From Tannerella sp. (GTDB taxonomy: Bacteria > Bacteroidota > Bacteroidia > Bacteroidales > Tannerellaceae): DNA of 6,694 nucleotides. Position numbers and translations under genes: made by a program. This document shows, one piece after another, positions 1 to 6,694 of this stretch; position 1 is the first letter of the stretch; the number at the start of each line of letters is the position of its first letter. A model generated the notes under the pieces. That model saw nothing but the letters and a program-made list of their open reading frames with translations, was not told where the DNA came from and made no database searches. The stretch is from the NCBI GenBank assembly GCA_031277235.1, contig JAITMT010000246.1, positions 1 to 6,694 of the forward strand, read 5' to 3'.

Positions 1-297
1 AAAATCAAGGAATGAAATCGCCAAAATAATACTCGCGTAAATCAATTCGGACGAAAAAATCCACCGCTTAAAATCCGTCAGGGCGTGCGTGTGTCTGTCC
101 ACCAGCGGCGACCACAGAATTTTCAATATCCAGGGGAGTTTCAGCAGTTGCAAAGCTCCGATGGTTTCGAGCGAAAAGTTGTTCTGGCGCATAATTACGG
201 GCAACACTGTCGAGAAAAAACTCATCGGTATTGACTGTGCAATGTACAGACAGAAAAATGTAAAAAGTTTATTTCCTTTTTTCAAATCCAAACCCAT
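1..297 (-). CDS. MFS permease, AmpG/RhtX-like, N-terminal part (cut by window edge)
   Basis: This is the first 99 codons of an inner-membrane major facilitator permease; the rest lies beyond position 1. A short basic N-terminus (MGLDLKKGNK) precedes three hydrophobic segments at about residues 11-35, 43-65 and 79-99. The stretch LPWILKILWSPLVDRH (residues 54-69) is the key clue: a Pro-Trp/Lys/Trp-x-Pro-x-x-Asp-Arg pattern at the end of the second helix is typical of AmpG-type muropeptide permeases and of the related RhtX/FptX siderophore permeases. The substrate cannot be chosen from this fragment. The ATG at 297 is preceded directly by an in-frame TAA (301-303), so no earlier in-frame start exists. 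There is no Shine-Dalgarno sequence, only an A-rich leader. It follows the GH43 gene on the same strand with an 80-bp gap that holds a good -7 element, so it may be transcribed separately. A role in importing oligosaccharides released by the GH43 enzyme is possible but only inferred. Confidence 0.8.
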   Translation of the reverse strand, partial: MGLDLKKGNKLFTFFCLYIAQSIPMSFFSTVLPVIMRQNNFSLETIGALQLLKLPWILKILWSPLVDRHTHALTDFKRWIFSSELIYASIILAISFLDF

Positions 298-329
298 TTT
301 TTACGGTATTATTCTTCATTTTACGACCG

Positions 330-337
330 CAAATATA
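330..337 (-). promoter_or_regulatory. Candidate Bacteroidota -7 promoter element for the MFS gene
   Basis: On the minus strand this reads TATATTTG, a perfect match to the TAnnTTTG consensus of the Bacteroidota primary sigma factor. It lies 32 bp upstream of the MFS start codon, giving an expected leader of about 25 nt. No convincing TTTG -33 box is seen at the usual distance (about 19-21 bp), so the call rests on the -7 match and its position. Confidence 0.5.
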
Positions 338-377
338 GGGATTTTTTTGCCAATTCCGTGTAAGAAATGTACTTTTG

Positions 378-1859
378 TTACTGCACCCGCTTGCCCCAGA
401 CGGAACGTCCCCGGCTGTCCAATCCCGTAAAAAGGATGGTTTCCGTTTGGTTTTCCCAGTCCTGACCGGCGAAAACGATCAGGTTATCAATCGTTTCATG
501 ATTGATTTCCAGTTGCAGGAACCGGTTTTCCGGTGAAAAGTTCCATTTTCCCGAATTTTCAATGACTCCGTTCGATAAAAACCGATACAGGATTGAACTG
601 TTACATTCGTTTTTTTGCAATTCGCCTTCGCCCCACAAGACTTGTCCGGCTTCGAGATTACGCTCGTGGAGCGGCTCCAGAATACGGATAATTTCCCACG
701 TGCCCTCCAAATCGGCAATTTTGAATTTCACGGGTTTGGTGGCGGCGTATCTTTCGGGAGAAACGACGGGCCAGCCGTCGGGCGTAAAGAATATTTGCCG
801 TAAATGCAATACCATCAGCGCATTGCGGGGCGATAAGCGTCCCTGATGCACCATAAAATACTGATTACTGTCCGTCTGTACGACTCCGCAGTGTCCCACG
901 CCTGCCCAACCGGGGTGATTATCAAAGCGATAGGCAGACGTCAGAATCGGAAAATTATTCGTTGTATCGCTCAAATTCTTTCCGAAAAAATCTTCAAAAG
1001 GACCTTCGGGGCGGTCGCTCCGTCCTGCACGGATGTTGTAGGTCGTCATCAGCGGGTCGTAGGAAGTAAAGAGGTAATACTTTTGAAAAACCGGATTGTA
1101 AATGATTTCGGGCGCTTCGAGATTGTCTTTCCGATAGTTGGCGCGGCGGGCAACGAGATGTCCCCGGTCGTCTTCTTGCATTGTAAATCCCGTTTCGGGG
1201 TCGAGTTGTACACCATACAATCCGCCGAAATACGAGCCGTAGAGCATCCACCATTGACCGTTTTCAACATCCTGAATGATAGTGGGGTCAATGGCATTCA
1301 TCGGCGTCCGGTCGTTTGTTTTTATTACGCAGCCTTTTTGCGTCCAGGGACCTGTGGGAGAGGACGATTCCGCCAAACCAATGTAGGAAGATTTCTTTCC
1401 GAAAGCGGAAACGCAGAAATAAAGTCTGTAAACATCCTTATAATGAACAATATATGGCGCCCAAATGTTCGTAGCGCCTTTTCCGTCGGCGTTGTCCCGA
1501 ACCCATTTCACTGCTTCTTCAGGAATTTCGGGGAAAGCCCAGCCGACAAAATCCCACTGCACAAGGTCTGTGGATTTCCGCATCTGTACAAAACCGAGCG
1601 GAACGCCTTTTTCGCGCGCTTCCTTGCGGTTTTCTGCAAAAATCGCATCGGTGGAATACATGTAACAGGTGTCTCCGAATTTTTGGATGGCAGGGTCGTG
1701 CACGTTGTAAACGCCCCATTGCCGGTAGTTTTCCATTTTTGAAATATCCGTATAATCGTCTTTCCACGGATTGGGGCGGGCAATGGGTTTGAAAGCCTGA
1801 TGGGTACAAGCCGATAGCGTAATTCCGATGAGAAGCGCCGGGAAGTATTTATTTTTCAT
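378..1859 (-). CDS. GH43 lipoprotein, probable endo-alpha-1,5-L-arabinanase
   Basis: This 493-residue protein is a family 43 glycoside hydrolase, expected to hydrolyse alpha-1,5-linked arabinan backbones. Residues 1-18 form a lipoprotein signal: a basic MKNK start, a hydrophobic core and the lipobox LSAC with Cys18, placing it in the cell envelope, perhaps on the outer surface. The five-bladed propeller spans about residues 48-380. The three expected catalytic acids are visible: Asp55 in VHDPAI (general base), Asp191 in NAIDPT (pKa modulator) and Glu248 in LEAPEI (general acid). His323 in VGHCGVV matches the conserved metal-site histidine of arabinanases. Residues about 384-491 fit the lipocalin-like C-terminal domain of longer enzymes resembling Bacillus Abn2. 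The ATG at 1859 begins a sensible signal peptide and lies about 27 bp below a -7 element. The divergent HTCS gene is its likely regulator. GH43 also includes exo-arabinofuranosidases and xylosidases, so family is certain but substrate is only probable. Confidence 0.9.
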   Translation of the reverse strand: MKNKYFPALLIGITLSACTHQAFKPIARPNPWKDDYTDISKMENYRQWGVYNVHDPAIQKFGDTCYMYSTDAIFAENRKEAREKGVPLGFVQMRKSTDLVQWDFVGWAFPEIPEEAVKWVRDNADGKGATNIWAPYIVHYKDVYRLYFCVSAFGKKSSYIGLAESSSPTGPWTQKGCVIKTNDRTPMNAIDPTIIQDVENGQWWMLYGSYFGGLYGVQLDPETGFTMQEDDRGHLVARRANYRKDNLEAPEIIYNPVFQKYYLFTSYDPLMTTYNIRAGRSDRPEGPFEDFFGKNLSDTTNNFPILTSAYRFDNHPGWAGVGHCGVVQTDSNQYFMVHQGRLSPRNALMVLHLRQIFFTPDGWPVVSPERYAATKPVKFKIADLEGTWEIIRILEPLHERNLEAGQVLWGEGELQKNECNSSILYRFLSNGVIENSGKWNFSPENRFLQLEINHETIDNLIVFAGQDWENQTETILFTGLDSRGRSVWGKRVQ

Positions 1860-1886
1860 GACTTGGTAAAATATTTAGAACCGGGA

Positions 1887-1894
1887 CAAAAGTA
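1887..1894 (-). promoter_or_regulatory. Candidate -7 promoter element for the GH43 gene
   Basis: On the minus strand this reads TACTTTTG, matching TAnnTTTG at every defined position. It lies 27 bp upstream of the GH43 start codon, so transcription would begin about 20 nt before the ATG. A good TTTG -33 box is not seen at the expected spacing. That is compatible with a promoter needing an activator such as the divergently encoded HTCS, but does not prove it. Confidence 0.5.
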
Positions 1895-1951
1895 TGCGCT
1901 ACATCCGTTTGTGAAGTGGATAAATGAATAAAAAAGGTGGACGGCGACGAC

Positions 1952-1983
1952 AATATGCGATTTTCAGGAAACTTTTGCATATT
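1952..1983. promoter_or_regulatory. Inverted repeat AATATGC/GCATATT in the divergent promoter region, possible operator
   Basis: A perfect 7-bp inverted repeat has AATATGC at 1952-1958 and GCATATT at 1977-1983, separated by 18 bp. The right half overlaps the candidate -7 element of the HTCS gene. Its centre-to-centre distance of 25 bp places both halves on roughly comparable faces of the helix. It could be a binding site for a dimeric regulator, including the HTCS itself, but arms this short in AT-rich DNA can arise by chance. Confidence 0.25.
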
Positions 1984-1987
1984 TTTG
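1980..1987 (+). promoter_or_regulatory. Candidate -7 promoter element for the HTCS gene
   Basis: The plus strand reads TATTTTTG, a full match to TAnnTTTG. It ends only 4 bp before the ATG at 1992, so a transcript starting at the usual distance would begin at or just after that ATG. This favours translation from the second in-frame ATG at 2007. A weaker element, AACTTTTG at 1970-1977, could instead give a leader upstream of 1992. Both overlap TTTTGCA-type direct repeats. Confidence 0.4.
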
Positions 1988-1991
1988 CAAC

Positions 1992-4900
1992 ATGAAACGT
2001 TGTTCGATGAAAAACCGTATTGTTTTGTTATTTTTTATCAATTGGGTCGTTTTGGCGGGGGCGACTGCCGAAAGCGATTTGTTTTCTTCCCGCTACAAGG
2101 TCAGTTATATTACGATGGATAACGGGCTGTCCAACAACTTTGTAGAAGATATTTACAAGGACAGGCAGGGCTTTTTGTGGATTGCGACTTCGGGCGGCGG
2201 ACTGTCGCGATACGACGGATATGATTTTCTGAATTTCAATACGAACACGGCGCCCGTAAAAGTGAGAAGCAATTTTGTTTTAACGCTGTGTGAAGACGCT
2301 TTCAACCGGTTGTGGGTTGTTTCCGACGGAGGCATTGACGTCATTGACATGAATACCTTGAAAATCGCTGAAATACAGGAAATTGAATCTATACAATCGC
2401 AGCAGGCGGTGAACGTTTTTAACGACAGCAAAGGGAATATCTGGGTTTATTGCGGCGACAGTTTGCACAAAATTTGTTTTGACGGACAGGGGAAAGTGAT
2501 TCGGAAATACAGTCTGTTTCATAAACTGGGAAGTATCAAGGCGATAGCGATGCAAGATATTGATAATGACGGAGATATATGGGTTTCGCTCAATAACAGG
2601 ATTTGCAAAATCATTACGACGGACGCCGGGGAACTGAAAATCAGCGAAATATCATCCACCCTGGAATTTGAATCCGACATACTCATTACTTCCCTGTTAC
2701 CGAAGGAGCATGAATTGTGGATCGGTTCCGACCGGGGATTGATTCGATTTGACCGCACGAATGAGAAACTGAAGATTTATACCCACCAAATCAACAGTCC
2801 GGCGAGTTTGTCGCACGATTTTGTAACGGATTTGGCTGTTAATGACAGTAAGAAATTGATAATAAGTACATTATCCGGTGTAAATTTCTATAATCCGATT
2901 AGCGACGATTTTGAATGTATCAGGCACAGTGACAATGCTTTACGTGGTTCTTTTCTCAATTCCGATTTTGTGAACTGTCTGCTTGCCGACGGTGAAAAAA
3001 TATGGATAGGAACGGAGACGGGCGGTATTAACAGGATGAGTTTGAAAAGTTTATCGGTTGAAAATTTTGAGCACGACCGCGAAGATGCGGGGAGTCTGTC
3101 GGCAAATCCGGTCAATGCCATTTATGAAGACAGCGACGGCGTCTTGTGGATCGGGACAGTCGAGGGAGGATTGAATCGAAAAGTTCCGGGAAGCGCTGTT
3201 TTCAAGCATTTTACCGAAGAATCTTCCTCGCGGCTGAGTCATAATTCCGTGAGCGCCATCACTGCCGACAATCAAGAACGCCTGTGGGTCGGTACGTGGG
3301 GAAACGGCATAACTCTGTTGGATGTAAAACATCCTGAAAAACAGGCGCTTTCGTATATTTCCAATCCTTCGTACAGGGGAAGTCTTTTCATCGGCGCCCT
3401 GATTTTCGACGCCACCAATAACGGAATGTGGATCGGCTGCAATCCGGGACTTTTCTTTTATCACCTTGATACAAGGCAATTTGAAATCCCTTTTGAGGGA
3501 GCGCAACATATTCCGGGCATTATCGGCGCCGTGATTGACCGCGACAATTATTTATGGGTCGGCAGTTTGGACGGCGTTTATCAAATCAACTTGAAAAAAT
3601 CTGATAATAAACAGTTTGGTTATCAAAATTTCCGCTATAAATTAGACGATCCCGCTTCGGAAATTATCGAAAAAATAAGCGCTTTTTGCCTGACTTCCGA
3701 CGGGGAATTGTGGATCGGCAGCAATGGAAACGGGATTTATAAACTGACTGATTCGCTGCATTTTATGTCTGTTTCTACACAAAACGGATTGATCAGCAAT
3801 AATGTCCGCGGGATTCTCGAAGACCGGGAAGGCAAATTGTGGATAAGCGCGGACAAAGGACTGTCGGTGTTGGACAGGCGTTCGGAGAAAATCACCAACT
3901 ATTCCAAAGAAGACGGTTTGCCCGGCAATCAGTTTTACTGGAATGCCTATTGCGCCTCAAAATCAGGAGATTTGTATTTTGGAAACTTGCTGGGACTGGT
4001 TAAAATCAACCCCGTGAACCGCATTTTGCCGACTGCCGACACCAAAGTTACCCTGACAAAATTGTACATTGGCGGAAAGGAAATCATCGCCGGCAACAAA
4101 TATTCGGAAAATGACGTGAGCCGGGCGACCGTTTTGCGCCTGCACGAGCGCGACAAGTCGTTTTCACTCGAATTTTCGGCGCTCAATTACGAATCCCGAT
4201 ACAATGCCGTTTACCGTTATTTGCTTGAAGGCTTTGATAAACAGTGGATTACGACGCCTGCAACCCGCCGTTTCGCCAATTATACGAATTTACCTGCCGG
4301 CAAATACACGTTCAAAATCAAGTATATACCCGAAGGAACAGCCGAAAATGACGCGCCCGCAACGGAATTGACAGTGATTGTCAAGCCTTATTTTTATAAA
4401 ACTTTCCGGTTTGTCTCCGTGGTGTTTATCTTTCTGATAATCGGTATTTTACGGTTTTACAAACGGAAACAGGCTGTGCAGCGGCGAAAACTGAAGGAAA
4501 TGGAGCAAAAAGTGCAGGAGATGACGGTTGATAAACTGTCGTTTTTCACCAATATCACGCACGAATTTCGCACGCCCATCACGCTGATTACGGGACCGAT
4601 CGAGCGCGCACTGAAACTGAGTACCAATCCGCAAGTAGTTGAACAACTGAATTTTGTGCAGCGAAATTCCAAATATCTGCTTTCGCTGGTCAATCAACTG
4701 ATGGACTTTCGGAAAGTGGAGTCGGGAAAACTGGAAATTGTGAAAACGGAGAATCATTTCGTCGAATTTCTGGATTCCGTGCTGCTTCCGTTTGAGGCGT
4801 TTGCGAATGAGCGCCACATCGAAATCCGAAAGTTTTACCGCTTGGGCAATCCCGTCGTTTCCATAGACCGGAGCGCCATGCAGAAAGTGATTAACAACCT

Positions 4901-6059
4901 GACGTCCAATGCAATAAAATTTACGCCCAACGGAGGAAAAGTCAGTGTTTACGCCGCTTTGTGCCACCATTCTTCCCTGCTGTATGTGGGGATTAAGGAT
5001 ACGGGAACCGGGCTGTCGGACGAAGATTTGGAACGGGTTTTCGAGCGTTTTTACCAGTCGAAAAACAATACCCAATATCCCATTTACGGACAGAGCGGCA
5101 CGGGAATCGGGCTTTACCTGTCGAAATCGCTCGTAGAGATGCACGGCGGCAGGATACAGGCGAAAAATAACCGTCGAAAAGGTTGTACGTTCCATTTCAC
5201 GATTCCGGTTGAAAATCCGGAACAGACGAAATCCGCAGACGTATCGGAACAGGTTACCGATATTTCCGCGAATACGTTGATTAAGAATACGTTTGACCAG
5301 AAAATAACGGTTCTTGTCATCGAAGACAACCCCGATATGCGGGATTACATCAAATCCATTCTTGTCCCGCAATATCATGTCGTTTTGGCGGGAAACGGTT
5401 TGGAAGGACTGGCTCAATTATCTCATTTTCAGATAGATTTTATCGTCTGCGACATGATGATGCCGGTGATGGACGGCTTGGAATTTTCGCGGAAAGTGAA
5501 GGAAAACTTCTCCACGTCGCATATTCCGATTTTGATTTTGACGGCAAAGACCACCAATGAAGCGCGGATAGCGAGTTATAAGGTCGGAGTGGAAGAATAT
5601 TTGATGAAACCGTTTGACGATGAAGTGCTTACGGCGCGTATTGCCAATATTCTCGAAAACCGCAAACGGCATCACGGACAGTTTGCCGTAACCATGAAAA
5701 TTGACGATTTGAAAATTGACGGGGAATCGAGCGACATGAAATTCCTGAACAGGGCGATAGAAACGGTTAAATCCAACCATAAAAATTCGGAATTTGACGT
5801 TTCCGAGTTTTCGGAAGAAATGGGTGTGAGTAAAAGTCTGCTGAACACGAAATTACAGAGCCTGACGGGGCAACCGACCGGTCAGTTCATCCGCAATTAC
5901 CGGCTGAACGTGGCGCACGAACTGATTTTGCACAACCGCACGACCAAAAACATGAATATTTCGGACATTGCCTACGAAGTGGGCTTCAACGACCCGAAAT
6001 ATTTTACGCGCTGCTTCACGAAATTATTTGGCGTGGCGCCGCGGGATTGTGTAAAATAG
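1992..6059 (+). CDS. Hybrid two-component system sensor/regulator (HTCS), glycan-responsive
   Basis: This 1355-residue single-chain two-component system should sense a glycan fragment in the periplasm and activate glycan-use genes. A signal peptide ends near ATA-ES (residue 26). Residues about 36-680 carry 14 Reg_prop-type blades, many marked by LWIG or a variant (near 62, 242, 337, 385, 431, 573), consistent with two seven-bladed propellers. A Y_Y_Y domain (about 722-797) precedes one membrane helix (805-823). The kinase has an H-box with His857 (THEFRTP), N-box Asn969/Asn973, DTGTG at 1003-1007 and GTGIG at 1036-1040. The receiver has Asp1112, phospho-acceptor Asp1154, Thr1184 and Lys1206. 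An AraC-type domain with two helix-turn-helix units (about 1269-1293 and 1321-1350) ends the protein. All key residues are present, so it looks functional. Met6 (2007) is a plausible alternative start. The divergent GH43 gene suggests arabinan-derived ligands, which is an inference. Confidence 0.96.
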   Translation: MKRCSMKNRIVLLFFINWVVLAGATAESDLFSSRYKVSYITMDNGLSNNFVEDIYKDRQGFLWIATSGGGLSRYDGYDFLNFNTNTAPVKVRSNFVLTLCEDAFNRLWVVSDGGIDVIDMNTLKIAEIQEIESIQSQQAVNVFNDSKGNIWVYCGDSLHKICFDGQGKVIRKYSLFHKLGSIKAIAMQDIDNDGDIWVSLNNRICKIITTDAGELKISEISSTLEFESDILITSLLPKEHELWIGSDRGLIRFDRTNEKLKIYTHQINSPASLSHDFVTDLAVNDSKKLIISTLSGVNFYNPISDDFECIRHSDNALRGSFLNSDFVNCLLADGEKIWIGTETGGINRMSLKSLSVENFEHDREDAGSLSANPVNAIYEDSDGVLWIGTVEGGLNRKVPGSAVFKHFTEESSSRLSHNSVSAITADNQERLWVGTWGNGITLLDVKHPEKQALSYISNPSYRGSLFIGALIFDATNNGMWIGCNPGLFFYHLDTRQFEIPFEGAQHIPGIIGAVIDRDNYLWVGSLDGVYQINLKKSDNKQFGYQNFRYKLDDPASEIIEKISAFCLTSDGELWIGSNGNGIYKLTDSLHFMSVSTQNGLISNNVRGILEDREGKLWISADKGLSVLDRRSEKITNYSKEDGLPGNQFYWNAYCASKSGDLYFGNLLGLVKINPVNRILPTADTKVTLTKLYIGGKEIIAGNKYSENDVSRATVLRLHERDKSFSLEFSALNYESRYNAVYRYLLEGFDKQWITTPATRRFANYTNLPAGKYTFKIKYIPEGTAENDAPATELTVIVKPYFYKTFRFVSVVFIFLIIGILRFYKRKQAVQRRKLKEMEQKVQEMTVDKLSFFTNITHEFRTPITLITGPIERALKLSTNPQVVEQLNFVQRNSKYLLSLVNQLMDFRKVESGKLEIVKTENHFVEFLDSVLLPFEAFANERHIEIRKFYRLGNPVVSIDRSAMQKVINNLTSNAIKFTPNGGKVSVYAALCHHSSLLYVGIKDTGTGLSDEDLERVFERFYQSKNNTQYPIYGQSGTGIGLYLSKSLVEMHGGRIQAKNNRRKGCTFHFTIPVENPEQTKSADVSEQVTDISANTLIKNTFDQKITVLVIEDNPDMRDYIKSILVPQYHVVLAGNGLEGLAQLSHFQIDFIVCDMMMPVMDGLEFSRKVKENFSTSHIPILILTAKTTNEARIASYKVGVEEYLMKPFDDEVLTARIANILENRKRHHGQFAVTMKIDDLKIDGESSDMKFLNRAIETVKSNHKNSEFDVSEFSEEMGVSKSLLNTKLQSLTGQPTGQFIRNYRLNVAHELILHNRTTKNMNISDIAYEVGFNDPKYFTRCFTKLFGVAPRDCVK

Positions 6060-6115
6060 CATGGAATATTAAAGGTTAACGAATGCCTTTGTTGATATTT
6101 TAATCCTGAAAAAAT

Positions 6116-6694
6116 TCACAGACTTTCGCTCAAAATCCTTTTCAGCGGCAGGAAAAACCGTTCAAGCAGTGAAATATCTTCTGTAACGATGTCGGCGCGT
6201 CCCTGCATGTTGGGAAGGTAGGGAAGTTGTTTTTTGTAGGTAGTCGTCAGGCTATTTGGCAATTCTATATCAATGGTGTAAAACGCAGTACTGTTGCCTG
6301 TTGCCGTCTGTCCTGCGCTCACCGGCACCAATGATATGTTTTTCACTCTCCCCTGCAAGATGCCAAACTCGTTTTCCGGGAAATTTTCCAGGCGGATATT
6401 CACTTTCTGACCGACTTTCACTTTTCCGCTGCGTGCGATGGGCAACAGAGCCTTGCCGAAAGCCCCCTCCAACTCCCCCTCGGGGGGAGAGTTCTGCGTC
6501 CCAAGTCCCCCCGAGGGGGATTTAGGGGGCTTCACCACCGTAAATACTTCGCTACCCGCCGTAACATTCTGATTCTCCGTCCAGTAACCGGTGAATGTAA
6601 CCTTACCGTCCATCGGCGATTTCAGGACGTACATCAACTCCCATTCCTCGATGGCGGCTTTCAACTGTGTTTCGAGCGTCTGCAAGCCCGTTTC
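6116..6694 (-). CDS. HlyD-type membrane fusion protein, C-terminal part (5' end outside window)
   Basis: This is the last 192 codons of a periplasmic adaptor (HlyD/MFP family) that links an inner-membrane exporter to an outer-membrane channel; in Bacteroidota such genes often accompany peptide or bacteriocin ABC exporters. The frame is open to the window edge, so the gene starts further upstream. Numbering from the first visible residue, the end of a coiled-coil hairpin (about 1-22) leads into the second lipoyl-like half, with the family motif LKSPMDGKV at 24-32 and SEVFTVV just before the junction. After an unusual Pro/Gly-rich stretch at about 55-79, encoded by a palindromic repeat, the beta-barrel domain resumes with GKALLPIARSGKVKVGQ and continues to NMQGRADI. 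The C-terminus LLERFFLPLKRIL is typical of Bacteroidota members. It ends with TGA at 6116-6118, converging on the HTCS gene. The partner exporter is not in the window. Confidence 0.88.
   Translation of the reverse strand, partial: ETGLQTLETQLKAAIEEWELMYVLKSPMDGKVTFTGYWTENQNVTAGSEVFTVVKPPKSPSGGLGTQNSPPEGELEGAFGKALLPIARSGKVKVGQKVNIRLENFPENEFGILQGRVKNISLVPVSAGQTATGNSTAFYTIDIELPNSLTTTYKKQLPYLPNMQGRADIVTEDISLLERFFLPLKRILSESL
6460..6532. repeat. Palindromic C/G-run repeat lying in frame inside the HlyD-type gene
   Basis: Two inverted arms, 6460-6488 and 6506-6532, flank a 17-nt centre. Both arms share AAGCCCCC at the outer end and CCCCCTCGGGGGGA at the inner end (in the orientation of the left arm). 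They differ only in the connecting bases: TCCAACT on the left and TAAAT on the complement of the right, a 2-nt length difference. Each arm also contains its own near-palindrome, so the unit could fold as a cloverleaf or a long hairpin. The composition contrasts sharply with the surrounding gene. From memory, units of this CCCCCTAAATCCCCC type are dispersed, mostly between genes, in many Bacteroidota genomes. Here the unit is translated on the minus strand without a stop, giving about 25 residues (55-79 of the visible protein). Insertion of a mobile repeat is inferred from structure and position. Confidence 0.75.

Noticed and set aside
269..319. A 16-codon upstream frame overlapping the MFS start (ATG at 319)
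   Set aside because: It is out of frame with the MFS gene and has no sign of conservation or a ribosome-binding signal. Chance is the simplest explanation.
89..430. A 113-codon open frame on the plus strand
   Set aside because: It lies opposite the MFS start and the GH43 end, and its product is cysteine- and proline-rich without motifs. The minus-strand MFS reading explains the region better.
846..1742. A 298-codon open frame on the plus strand, antisense to the GH43 gene
   Set aside because: It runs entirely opposite a clearly conserved GH43 coding region, shows no recognisable motifs, and its composition is that of a reverse-complement shadow.
4449..5417. A 322-codon open frame on the minus strand, antisense to the HTCS kinase domain
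   Set aside because: The opposite strand encodes intact H, N and G boxes. The antisense product is a His/Arg/Phe-rich shadow without a domain pattern.
6071..6090. AAAGG/CCTTT inverted repeat in the convergent gap as a terminator for the HTCS gene
   Set aside because: The stem is only 5 bp with three A-T pairs and a 10-nt loop, and the following T-rich stretch is interrupted. It is too weak to call.
6256..6525. An 89-codon plus-strand frame ending in the palindromic repeat
   Set aside because: It is antisense to the conserved HlyD beta-barrel coding sequence and its tail is just the repeat read on the other strand.
6460..6532. The C/G-run palindrome as a rho-independent terminator or CRISPR repeat
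   Set aside because: It lies inside an open coding frame, has no following T-run on either strand, and there is only one unit with no regularly spaced copies.

Overview
The window looks like chromosomal DNA of a Bacteroidota bacterium, most likely Bacteroidales. The evidence is a full-length hybrid two-component system (HTCS) of the type that controls polysaccharide utilization loci, start codons without Shine-Dalgarno sequences but with TAnnTTTG-type -7 elements just upstream, a glycosidase lipoprotein, and a C/G-run palindromic repeat of a kind I recall as scattered through Bacteroidota genomes. The genus cannot be told from the sequence.

Layout. Positions 1-297 (minus) hold the N-terminal 99 codons of an MFS permease of the AmpG/RhtX-like type, cut by the window edge. 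Positions 378-1859 (minus) encode a complete GH43 lipoprotein, probably an endo-alpha-1,5-L-arabinanase, with a C-terminal lipocalin-like domain. A 132-bp divergent intergenic region with a -7 element for each direction separates it from the HTCS (1992-6059, plus), which fuses a periplasmic two-propeller sensor, a histidine kinase, a receiver and an AraC-type DNA-binding domain. After a 56-bp convergent gap, 6116-6694 (minus) is the C-terminal part of a HlyD-type membrane fusion protein whose 5' part lies outside the window.

How the genes work together. The HTCS and the divergent GH43 gene form a typical sensor/enzyme pair. By analogy with characterised HTCS loci, the sensor would bind an oligosaccharide released from the glycan, probably arabinan if the GH43 call is right, and activate the glycosidase gene from the shared intergenic region. 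The MFS gene lies in the same direction behind the GH43 gene and could import a product, but it has its own candidate promoter and may be unrelated. No SusC/SusD pair is in the window. The HlyD-type gene belongs to a separate export locus.

The most unusual structure is a 73-bp near-palindrome at 6460-6532, lying in frame inside the HlyD-type gene. It adds about 25 residues exactly where the lipoyl-like domain should pass into the beta-barrel domain. I see no RNA genes, CRISPR array, insertion sequence or phage gene, and no wholly new system.
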